Source of the DNA: Isoetes taiwanensis
Taxonomy: Eukaryota; Streptophyta; Lycopodiopsida; Isoetales; Isoetaceae
NCBI GenBank assembly: GCA_021234155.1
Contig: JAJEKV010000015.1
Coordinates: forward strand, 10,932,101 to 10,996,100
Length of the DNA: 64,000 nt
Direction: 5' to 3'
Shown piece by piece: positions 55,138 to 64,000 of this stretch (its first letter is position 1; each line of letters begins with the position of its first letter). Under the pieces are notes generated by a model. That model saw only the letters and a program-made list of their open reading frames with translations, had not been told where the DNA came from and did not search any database. The position numbers were made by a program, and so were the translations under genes.

Positions 55138-55914
55138 TTAAAGACACTTGTTTTGGTGCTTGTGTTTTTGCTGGTGCCTAGGCCTGCTGCCATCACCAGA
55201 CAAATGCTCGTCATGACTGTGCTCATTATGAGCATGACTATGTCCAGCATGCTCAGTCTCACCATGGTCGTGCTTGTGTCCATGCTCATGCCCCAAAATA
55301 GCCATCATTACAATATTTACAACCAAGCCAAATGTGGCAATCAAAAACATAAGTTTTCCATTCACAGGCTCAAAGTTATTGAGTATCCTGTCAATTTCTT
55401 TGTAAACAATGATGCCTGCAATCAACCATATAATCTGAATGGAGACCCGAGCACATAAAACCTCAAGTCTATAATATCCATAACTCTGCTTGGTAGTGGC
55501 CTCCCATGTCGAGGCCCAAATAGCAAAGAGAGAAATGGCAAAACCAGCAATATCAGAAAGTAAATGTGCAGCGTCTCTAAGAACAAGACTGTTGGATAGG
55601 AATTCCCCTGCAATCTCAACAGACATAAAAACCAAACAGAATATGACAACCCCGCTCAGCTTATTTTTAGATGTTTTTAGCTCATGCTCATCTTGACCTT
55701 GGCCATCTGATAGTTCACATCCTCCACTATACATCAAAAACCCATTTCTTTTGACTACTTCGCTTGAACTATAACCAATACAAATCCAATCTAAGAATTT
55801 AAGCTAACTTTAGCATGTTAAATTTCGAAAAGGAAAAACGTTTTCTTACCTGATATTCTGCGAGAAGACACAGCTGTCGGGTTGTTGTTCTTGGCTAAGC
55901 AAAGGAAGCCGCAT
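55138..55914 (-). pseudogene. Truncated MTP1-like zinc transporter (cation diffusion facilitator)
   Basis: Plant MTP1 proteins load Zn2+ into the vacuole by H+ exchange and are about 390-420 residues. I predict exon 1 at 55914-55850 (MRLPLLSQEQQPDS...), an 81-nt intron with GTAAGA...TTATAG borders, and exon 2 at 55768-55138, giving 231 residues. Exon 2 shows TM1 (VVIFCLVFMSVEIAG), TM2 with the zinc-site DAAHLLSD (His90, Asp94), SLFAIWASTWEATTKQSYGYYR, TM3, TM4 (GLVVNIVMMAILGHEHGH) and a His-rich loop (about 182-210). It stops soon after the loop, lacking TM5, TM6 and the cytosolic domain, so full transport is unlikely. Family differences include LRDAAH (usually LTDAAH) and LCARVSIQ (usually LGALVSIQ). 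A downstream exon outside recognition, or a regulatory half-transporter, cannot be excluded. Confidence 0.7.
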
Positions 55915-56980
55915 CTGCTCATGATGGAAATAGTTGTCATGCCGTGATTTTCGAGAGTGTCAAACTCATACCATACTCATGCCATAAGAAAAGAAAGAAT
56001 GTTAAACTCATACCCAAGAGCAAAATCTTACAACAATGATTGGATCATGAATCTAGAGGTCACTTACCCGCCCAATCTAGCTTTGTTCTAGCCAATCTCC
56101 TATCGTAGCTAATAAAAAACAATCCAATAAAAGCTCCTGTGATAATATAGACCTCAGGTAATGATCTGTTAGGGCTAAATACACAGTTTGTTAGAACATC
56201 ACCGAAAAACACAGAGTATGAGCAATCATGGTATGGCATAGGCAGACATATGTGCTCCATATGTTTTCCCTCATGTATTTGGAGCCCTGAGCTTCTTCCG
56301 ACCTAAAGAAATCGAAGTAAAACGAAGACAAATAATTCAAAAGGAAAACCTTACAACAACAACAGGATCCTGGGCCAATTAGATATGCATCCCTACAGCC
56401 ATACAGACGTCATCCATGCTCATGTAGTGGTGCTGCAACAAAAGCGGTGCACCGAATTGCACACAGAAGAAGCAAGCATCATATACAAAGCTTTCACGTC
56501 TCTGCTTGGAGATCACATGGGGCTGAAGAAAATTCAACCCGAATTGCACAAAAATAGGCAAGAGACAAACTACTCCTATTTCTAATCTATGACAGATGTT
56601 ATCTAACATGTTCGGCAAATCCACGATGTCCTCAATCCGTTCATCGTGGTATATGCATGTCGGATTGGAAGGGGCGAAATTGAAGCCCTAAGGAAATTTT
56701 CCCGATTTTTAGCAAATCGGAATTGTTTTCCGGTTGCCAAAACCCTCGAAATCTCAGGAAATCTTAGGAAATCGAGTTAAAGAAAAAATCTAAAAAGTTT
56801 TTGGGGTGCCGGAAAAACCAAATTTAAACAAGAGATATGGCCTTATGAAATTTGTTTACCTAAAAATAGACTAAATCGCCCTAATTGTAGATCTTAGATG
56901 GTTGTTATTGAACCTGTTTTTTTATTCATTTCATTTAATGGTGGAAATTTAGATAATTTTTGTATTATAAAGTTATATTG
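55915..56980. other. No gene recognised
   Basis: Short ORFs on both strands. It may include upstream flank of the MTP-like gene. A repeated GAAATCTCAGGAAATCTTAGGAAATCG motif lies near 56745. Confidence 0.4.
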
Positions 56981-56984
56981 TAAA

Positions 56985-57013
56985 CTAGTAACGGGTGCTC
57001 GACGTTGCTGAGC
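56985..57013 (-). mobile_element. Helitron 3' terminus
   Basis: Minus strand: the imperfect hairpin GCTCAGCAACGTCGAGC, 8 nt, then CTAG followed by T. Spacing and hairpin sequence parallel the end at 40684, so both belong to related Helitrons. The 5' end is not found. Confidence 0.55.
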
Positions 57014-57056
57014 ATAACTACGTTCATCCATAAACTACGATGTGCTACACTGGTAC

Positions 57057-57184
57057 ATGGCAATGCAAACGTTTGTTTGGTTGATTTGTTAAAGATAATG
57101 GGTGCCCGCAAGTCCTTTGGTATATGGCAATGCAAACATTTGTTTGGTTGATTTGTTAAAGATAATGGGTGCCCGCAAGTCCTT
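57057..57184 (+). repeat. Two-copy tandem duplication, 67-bp period
   Basis: ATGGCAATGCAAAC.TTTGTT and the rest through GCCCGCAAGTCCTT occur at 57057 and 57124. Confidence 0.85.
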
Positions 57185-57433
57185 ACACAGGGGAAGGGTC
57201 TGGCAGCCCGCTAGGGCGAGTCTTGCTTAAGTAAATTTGTCACTACAGAAGACCATTTTCTCAGAAAATAAATTTTCTCGATTGATATGACTTTGTCACC
57301 AGGAACTGCGAATATGGTTGAAATACTTTGACCATTGTAGGAGACCGCATTTCAAGGAGGTAATTCTTTCCCAATGCATGCAGTGTTCCAAAACATGTAG
57401 TGATCATAGACTTTTTAATGAGTGTTATCCCGT

Positions 57434-57546
57434 CACCTCGCAAGTAAAACACTCGGAAATGACAACCTATGGACCAAAACATGTGAAGTCACCTCGCAAG
57501 TAAAACACTCAGAAATGACAACCTATGGAGCAAAACATGTGAAGTC
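57434..57546 (+). repeat. Two-copy tandem duplication, 56-bp period
   Basis: CACCTCGCAAGTAAAACACT and the rest of the unit occur at 57434 and 57490 with two substitutions. Confidence 0.85.
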
Positions 57547-57549
57547 ACA

Positions 57550-59090
57550 TGTCTAACTTCCCCGTCAAGACATGATCAATATCATCATCATTAACATCAA
57601 ACATATCTTTATTATCAACATCTAGATGCTATGAACTGTTGGCAATGACGTTTGTTTATCCCCTCCATTGATTTCCAAATCTTGTTATGCAGCAAATCAG
57701 AATTATCTATATACAAGTCCCTTGTTATTTAAGGTCTGTGCAGAATGAAATGTGTATTGTACGAATAAATTTTCCTTAGATTTATTTTTGGTGGGATTGT
57801 TCAAGGTTCCGGATCCGGTTATGTTAGTTAGAATGAATATCTACAAATTGCGTTAATATCATATAGGAACAGATCATAATTTAGAGATCTTGGGCACCCT
57901 ATAAGAACTTTTCTCTTAGAGATGTTCTGATTTTGCCATGAAGATTTCTTTTTTCCGACTCGTTTAAATTTAGTGGACTGAGTTACTAAAGAGACTTATT
58001 TTTGGGCCAAATATTTCACTTTGCATGTAATAGTAATGGATGGTTCTGAATGTAAAGAAGATGTCTATAAGGAAGAGTAATTTGATATAATTATCTCGAT
58101 ACAAAAGGGGGCAAATGTTCAAATTACATATGGATTTCCATAAAATATTATTTAATACGGTATCTCATGAGATGCCTGCAATTAATACATTGGTACATGA
58201 GATGCCTACATGTTACAATTGAACTTTGAGAAGTATATTTGCAATTCTTGAAATTGTATAATAGTTTGTGATGCTACGAAATAATATTCCAAAACTACAC
58301 AAAGCTGACCCCTACAAACGTACACATAGAAAAAACTAGGTGTAGTTAAGAAAGAGGAAGCTTTATATCTATGACTTATAGTAGACAGATTTCCAAAGAC
58401 ATAAAAACAATCCAGAAAGATTTGCCTTTGAAACATATGAAAGGCACTTAGTTGACTAGGTGAAGCATTGTGTTGTGCTCGGGAATAAGACTTAGCTTGG
58501 TGAAGTATTATGGAGATTAGTCGAATACCCAATAAGTAGAGTTGGCTAATAGAATCTTTGCTATCAAATATGTATCTTCAACAAAGATCACAACTACACA
58601 TTCTCCATGTAACAATGGCCCTTGTAATATTCTTTTGTTTCCTATTTTACTATAAACTCAGGCCTTGCTAAATTTTGAATGCCTCATTAGGCATAATTGG
58701 ATATTTTATTTACTCAAGTATCATAGTGCACTAATTGCATATTTTCTTTTTATACAACCATTAGTGTGTTTGTGTATTTTCATAGGATTATGTGTAGTAT
58801 ATATGTCAGCAACGTCATCATTAAATAAGAATCATATAGTTTAAGAACCATATTTATAGTATATTATTTTTTATATTGAAGCAATCAAATATCCTCCAAA
58901 CAGAAGCTAATTAATCTTGCATGGAGATGAACGGAGGTAGACCGATCGTGACGGCAAAGAAGTTTTCTAATACATGTCGATTATGAACATTTGCTTGTAA
59001 GCCCCGGTCGTTTTCACTTGTAGGTTGCTTTAGTGGATTTTTTTTTATCTCTCTCGCTATGTACTTCTCATTTTTCTTATTTCCGGGAGC
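57550..59090. other. No gene recognised
   Basis: AT-rich, without a recognisable coding domain. It may be upstream flank or introns of the B3 gene. Confidence 0.4.
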
Positions 59091-59096
59091 TCCATC

Positions 59097-59772
59097 ATGT
59101 TCCTTTGCGCCCTTGATTGTTATGTGATAGTTGTAGGACTAAATGGGAAAGAACATCAAGTTTTTTGTGGAGATCAAGCAGGGCCAAAATTGTTTTTTGG
59201 CCAAGGATGGGAAGCTTTCTTATTTGATAATCTTTTAAGTAGATGGTGATGTTATTTTTTGTGTGATATCGGAGGATAGCAACAGGATATTTGCAAAGAA
59301 GTGCGACGGCAGCAATCGGACCAAAGCCCTTGGAATTTGGCAGGTAGAGGATGGAAAAGCACGGCAGGAAGTTGTTAATGCTGGACAAAGACATGTAGCA
59401 AAAGAACCAGAAGACTCTGTTAATGTATCAGATGATGAACCAGACATTAAGAAACCTTTAGGATTGGTGAGTAAAAATTTCCCCTTTGATTAGTTTTCCT
59501 TCTCGAAATTCTTAGCTCTCTATTTTCTGTGTCAGAGATTGAAGGAGGAAGATCGTTGGCGAATGCCTCCAAGGGGTTCTACAATCCTTGTTCATGGACC
59601 AGATGGTATTGACACTAATTTGAAAGCAAAAACCAGTCGATATTGTTTGAGTCATAATTGGGACCTGCTAGTCAGCCACTATTCTCTTAAAGTTGGTGAT
59701 ATATTGGAATTCCAAGTCGTAGGCGAGCTTGAATGGACAATGAACATCTATCGTGGTGGAGCACAAAGATGA
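59097..59772 (+). pseudogene. B3-domain protein fragment (REM-like, two B3 domains)
   Basis: B3 domains are plant DNA-binding folds. Exon A (59097-59466) begins MFLCALDCYVIVVGLNGKEH and reads FGQGWEAFLFDNLL, then shifts frame near 59236 to VDGDVIFCVISEDSNRIFAK. Together these give the typical GWxxFxxxNxLxxGDxxxF B3 end. An acidic linker follows (EPEDSVNVSDDEPDIKKP), ending at TTG|GTGAGT. Exon B starts after TGTCAG at 59536 in the same phase. It encodes RWRMPPRGSTILVHGP, then LSHNWDLLVSHYSLKVGDIL and EFQVVGELEWTMNIY, a second B3 C-terminal half, stopping at 59772. The single frameshift makes it look broken, although a sequence error would restore it. Upstream exons, if any, are not recognised. 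Confidence 0.6.
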
Positions 59773-59779
59773 CCGTAAG

Positions 59780-62070
59780 AAGTTTCAATATGTAATTTTA
59801 TATAACAGATATTTTGTTGTCTGTGTGAATTTTCCATTTACAACTATTAGCATGACTATATACTAACTGTTCATACTTTGTAATCACAGGAACTAATATA
59901 TTTTACTACTTATCTTTTTGAAGAAGAGTCTAATTTTCTGTATACTTGCATAATTTTTGATGCAATTTATTTTAAAAATCAATAAAATTATTCAACTGTT
60001 GGTGATCAAAATTTACAGCACATAAAATAGCATAAGCAATCTAAGGTCGAATTTTACTACTGTGTAGGAAACAGAAAGTAGTCTGTGGAGTTTGTCTTCC
60101 ATGAACTTTGTATGGTGTGCTTCAACAGTCTTCCCAATTTGGTTTTTGCCAAAGTGCAGTTTGTTATATAGGTATTCAAATATAGAAGAAGAAGAAAGGA
60201 ACACAACCTTCACAAGCATATTGTATTTCATGTAAAGTAAGACAAATTCTACAGGCATATTGTGGTTGCTTGGGTCATTTCTATCATGAGTTCCTATCTC
60301 TGTTACATCATTGTCAGAAACACTTTTACGCCATCGCTTTTATTCTATTTTCTTGTGAGAAGTGCCATCTGCAGATCCTCTTTCTTTTGTTTGAATGTGA
60401 GAAATCCTATCACCCCCTTCTGATTCATTCTTAGGAATGATGTGTTCCTGGATTTTAACATTGGTTTTTAGCAGCATGTGACTGGTAGAATGGCATCTAT
60501 TTTCCAGATGCCATATGTATTGTATGTGACTTTCTTTGGTGCTGCTTTTTTTTTTATGAAGTAGTTAAGGAACAATTCATTGTTCATCTACCTTTGTGTA
60601 GTCCACAAGTGCAATGGTGTTGTTGTCGCTGACATTTGCATGCTGCCCGCCTCTGTATTTCTTGCTTTAAGGTTGTAGATGTTAAAGTGTACAGCTATAA
60701 TTTTGGAATACTCTTTTTTGTTGAAGGTAAGAATATGGCAGTATATAGTTCCTGATGAGACTCAAGTAGTGAATAGTGCATCCGTGAAAAAAGGATGTCT
60801 ATAACATTGTTGTAGGAGCGTTAAGAAATGGCTGCCTGTTGCTTTCTTCTATGCTTAAACAGTCATTGTTGACTGCAAAAAAGATCAATCTATTTATAGT
60901 ATTTTTTCAAAATACAAAAGATGAAGATTTCCCAAAAAGAGGAGCACATGTCCATTTGTTAAGAAACTAGCTAGAGACGATCCTATATAACCTTTAAATA
61001 CTATAACTTATCATAAGTACACTTAGAATTGCCACGTGGTCTCATAACAAGTAAGTTTTAGCTTTCATTGACGAGAACCATCATTTAAGATGATCCATTG
61101 GTCGCAGACTACTACCTCGATTCATTATTTCGTTTGCAATACAAAATTTGATGTTGATGGTAATTTGTTGCTTTCTTTGGCGCGTCCTTCCTTGTCCTAA
61201 ATCTTGCACAATCATCCAATATCGGTTTACATACAATTTGTAGGCAAAGACATAATGAGATTTCGATGCTTACTTCAATTTGATTTAGTGGCTTGAACAA
61301 TAGTACTTTAATTCTTCCATGTGTCCACCCCGCAATTGGGTTGAACAATGCAACTGGGCCAAAGGATCCATAGGGAAGATATCGGTGAAGCATTGAGTGA
61401 ATTGTACTCCCCAGGCTGGTTCAGGTGCACGCGTCTTCTAGCAAACGAACATAAAACTGGGAAATATCGTTCAATTCCTAGTGCACGGAAAATTACTCCC
61501 GCCTTTCCTTCAATCCATCCACATTTTATGTGTTTTACTTCTTCATCGGGGACGATCTCGCATGCGCAATGCATAAGAACTTGTTAGTATTAGTTGTTCC
61601 GCCACTACATCACCGAGAGTGGAATGCCCATCCCCGATCCGACATCGTTTCAAAGTTATCTGCAAAAAAGCATGGATTAGCTTGCAGATGTTAAAAGTGC
61701 ATCTTTCCTAATTCTCAAATCCATAAACGAGTTCACTTTCTATTGTCTAATTTGAGAATTTTCTTTGCAAATAACCTTGGAACAATTGAGCAAGAACAGT
61801 AAACGAAGAAGTCGAACATAGATCAGACGTGCATGCATGTAATGATGCATCCCATTGGTATTTATAGCATCAGGAAATTCTATAAGCTGTCTATCATAAA
61901 TGCGAAAAGCTACTTTAGCTGGAATTTAAGCGATGATTTGAAGCAGAATGGATACCGTAATTGTATCCGATCTTCCTTTTAATTTCAGCACGCAATTCAT
62001 AATTTATGAATTTAATTGTATATGTTAGCATGTAAAGGCATATTCAGTTTTTATATTAGTCTCAAAATAT
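59780..62070. other. No gene recognised
   Basis: A few ORFs of 80-93 codons (for example 61112-61393 and 61308-61574, minus strand) show no domain I recognise. The 61308-61574 peptide (PDEEVKHIKCGWIEGKAG) looks protein-like and could be an exon of an unknown gene. Confidence 0.35.
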
Positions 62071-62075
62071 TGCCA

Positions 62076-62720
62076 TTATTGGTTGTAAAGGCTCCTGAGA
62101 CTCCTACAGTAGGCTAGGCCTGATAGCCGGTCACATAGAGGGCCGGGTATGGGTCTGACACTCCCTGGGTGCAGAGGTGTGACCCGTATGGGGCACCCTG
62201 TGCATTGAGTAGATTTAGGGTGAGTAAGTCGGGTACGGATGCGGGGGTCGCTGATGCGGCACGTATTCTCTGGCTCACCCATGGAACCACGGTGATCCTG
62301 GAAGGGGACACTTCCCTGACCTGCCTCATCGGACGAGGCTTCATGAACCCTGGAGTAGGCTCGAAGGGTGATACCATGAGTCTGCGTCTCCGGAAGGCTA
62401 TAGTGACGCCATAGCATGATTGGACTCATCTGCAAAGTGTGCACAGGAGGGGCGGATGGAGTGGACAACCCTAGCCGATGTTCTATGCCAGCCAACGCCA
62501 TGTCAAGATTCGATTCCCGCTGCGTCTCTTGAGACCTAGCCGTCAGTCGATCCTCACTGGAGTCTGAGCCGGGGTAGAACCATGGGTTTGGGTGTTTTTC
62601 CCTAGTATTAAATGCATATTCTTTGTTGTTGTCACTTGGATGGATGTGCCACCCCTCGTGGTGGTAAATTATGATATGATTATGCTGTGTGCTAACCTTG
62701 TATTCACGCTTCCGCGACAT
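62076..62720 (-). CDS. 214-codon ORF in LTR-retrotransposon-like DNA, unknown
   Basis: This is the longest ORF at the right end, with higher GC than its surroundings. The peptide is hydrophilic (MSRKREYKVSTQHNH..., SSEDRLTARSQETQRESNLD, then MALAGIEHRLGL). It faintly resembles a gag N-terminus but has no diagnostic motif. A GATTCGATTCCC stretch at 62510 resembles a Pol III B box, though no matching A box is clear. It may be non-coding. Confidence 0.25.
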   Translation of the reverse strand: MSRKREYKVSTQHNHIIIYHHEGWHIHPSDNNKEYAFNTREKHPNPWFYPGSDSSEDRLTARSQETQRESNLDMALAGIEHRLGLSTPSAPPVHTLQMSPIMLWRHYSLPETQTHGITLRAYSRVHEASSDEAGQGSVPFQDHRGSMGEPENTCRISDPRIRTRLTHPKSTQCTGCPIRVTPLHPGSVRPIPGPLCDRLSGLAYCRSLRSLYNQ

Positions 62721-62739
62721 AGGAGCCCCATTGAAGGCG

Positions 62740-63660
62740 TGGGCCGAATGACCCCTCTGTGTCTTTCACTTGAGCATCTTTTTATAGATGGCCCGAGTTA
62801 GACGGAGGGCCATGCTCATGGTGAGTTGGTTGCCATGGGAGGGGAAAGTCCCCGTATGTATACGTCCGAGTGTCGTATATGTTCAGGGAGCGTCACAGTG
62901 ACGGGCCTGGCCAGTTAGCCTCTCGGTAACTGGAGATCCCATCAATCTCTACCGTTGGATCTACTTAACTCTTAGAACTCAAGAAATTAATACATGCATA
63001 CTTAGGTAAAGAATTTAATCTTTATACATGCTCTAAGGTCCCAAAAATACTATACTTGCTATTACTCCGCGAAAACCCCACACAACAACCAAAGTTTATA
63101 AAAATAATTATAGTTTCAAGCCGATCCATAATAATAATGGTAATATTAATCAAATATATTGTCTAGCAATCCACACATTCCTACTCTCGCCTTTCCAAAG
63201 CTTGGCTACTCTCCGGAGCATCTCGCACCTCTGCTTACACCATTAACCACGGGATTAGTCACACGGACTAAGTGGGGATCGGGGATCTAGGTTATATCTA
63301 GCATTAATAATCACAAAGCATTAACTTAGAACAATAACGTAGCCTTACCGTAACCTCGCCCTTGCAATCCAAGTAATTAATCCAACAAGCATAACCACAA
63401 TGCATAATTATACCAAGCATAGTCATTGCAACTTGATTCCAACATTAAAAACCACATATACAGTAGCCAAGCAACCATAGCACCAACATTGCAACCAATA
63501 TTCCTCTGGATCTGAGCAAGGTCAACTCGGCTGATCAGGCCAGTGAAATAGAGGCGGGGTAACCACGTGTGTACACACCCATCCACGCTGCGTCCAGCAT
63601 TGGAGGACCACTTACTGTGCATGACGTTGTACCATACGGTACCAACGCCCGATGTTCAGA
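62740..63660. other. Probable LTR-type retrotransposon non-coding sequence
   Basis: A TTTTATAG TATA-like site near 62770, GC-rich blocks (GGGAGGGGAAAGTCCCCG, GTCACAGTGACGGGCCTGGCC) and later CTCTCCGGAGCATCTCGCAC are typical in style of Ty3-type LTRs. No terminal repeats, primer site or coding domain are visible in the window. Confidence 0.3.
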
Positions 63661-64000
63661 TAATACCATTTACATAGCACTATGCAACAACCGCGAGTCT
63701 AGACCATCGCACCTAGACTCCGGCCCCAGAGATCTATATCAAAGAATTACACCATAGACAATTACATACAATTCACTATCATTATGATCCATGTCTTAAC
63801 AAGCTCACATCAAGTAATTCCCTAATACACACTTCATATAGCAAGAGAAAGCCAAATCATAACTCAGTAATTATAATAACTTAACCATTAGCATTAACCC
63901 TCCTAACTTAGGCCTCAATCTTTAATAATTCACAAGCCCAACTCTTTGCTCTAACTAGCCTTAATATTTTAATTTAACTCTAACCTTAGCTTTAACCTTT
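63660..64000. other. No gene recognised
   Basis: AT-rich right edge, with repeated CTAACCTTAG-like and TTAACC motifs only. Confidence 0.4.

Noticed and set aside
62505-62530. Pol III B-box-like GATTCGATTCCC as evidence for a tRNA gene
   Set aside because: No convincing A box or cloverleaf within 60 bp upstream; retained only as a remark.

Overview
The window is nuclear DNA of a land plant. It is AT-rich, has long non-coding stretches, spliceosomal introns with GT-AG borders, a plant-type extracellular leucine-rich-repeat (LRR) gene, and relics of plant gene families (metal tolerance protein, PHT1 phosphate transporter, B3 DNA-binding protein, PHD finger, PRD1-like meiotic protein). The transposon mix (short-LTR Copia, L1-type LINE, SINE-like repeats, Helitron ends and a Penelope-like element, PLE) suggests a repeat-rich genome, perhaps a fern or lycophyte. 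That placement is inference and weak.

Layout. 1-3.5 kb: 5' end of a Copia element followed by a decayed LRR gene. This block is repeated at 35.9-39.4 kb, where the LRR gene is intact (607 codons). 3.5-5.9 kb: an LTR-element block whose inverted partner lies at 31.2-33.0 kb. 6.5-7.0 kb: a 480-bp pyrimidine tract. 8.3-14.0 kb: a ruined L1-type LINE on the minus strand. 14.5-17 kb: a broken PRD1-like gene. 18.3-20.2 kb: a truncated Copia element. 20-30 kb: mostly non-coding, with a PHT1 relic at 26.8 kb. 34.3-36.2 kb: a Copia element that has lost integrase and reverse transcriptase. 39.4-40.7 kb: a cluster of foldback elements, a 729-bp TIR element carrying a PHD-finger fragment, and a Helitron 3' end.

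41-52.6 kb is the most notable region. Two 3.55-kb direct repeats flank a 4.1-kb core that encodes, on the minus strand, a 487-codon ORF of unknown function and an intact 711-codon PLE-type reverse transcriptase with no GIY-YIG endonuclease. A 13-bp direct repeat encloses the whole array. 52.7-64 kb: tandem duplications, a SINE-like insertion with an internal empty-site control, a truncated MTP-type zinc transporter, a second Helitron 3' end, a two-domain B3 fragment and LTR-retrotransposon-like GC-richer DNA.

Only the LRR gene and the two core PLE ORFs look intact; most other coding material is relic. Two patterns run across the window. Five SINE-like 3' ends share a hairpin with compensatory base changes followed by a GTGGACG-type signature and usually a microsatellite. 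Paired repeat copies also differ systematically at CAG/CTG trinucleotides in patches, which probably reflects basecalling errors at methylated CHG sites and means that some 'broken' ORFs may be artefacts.
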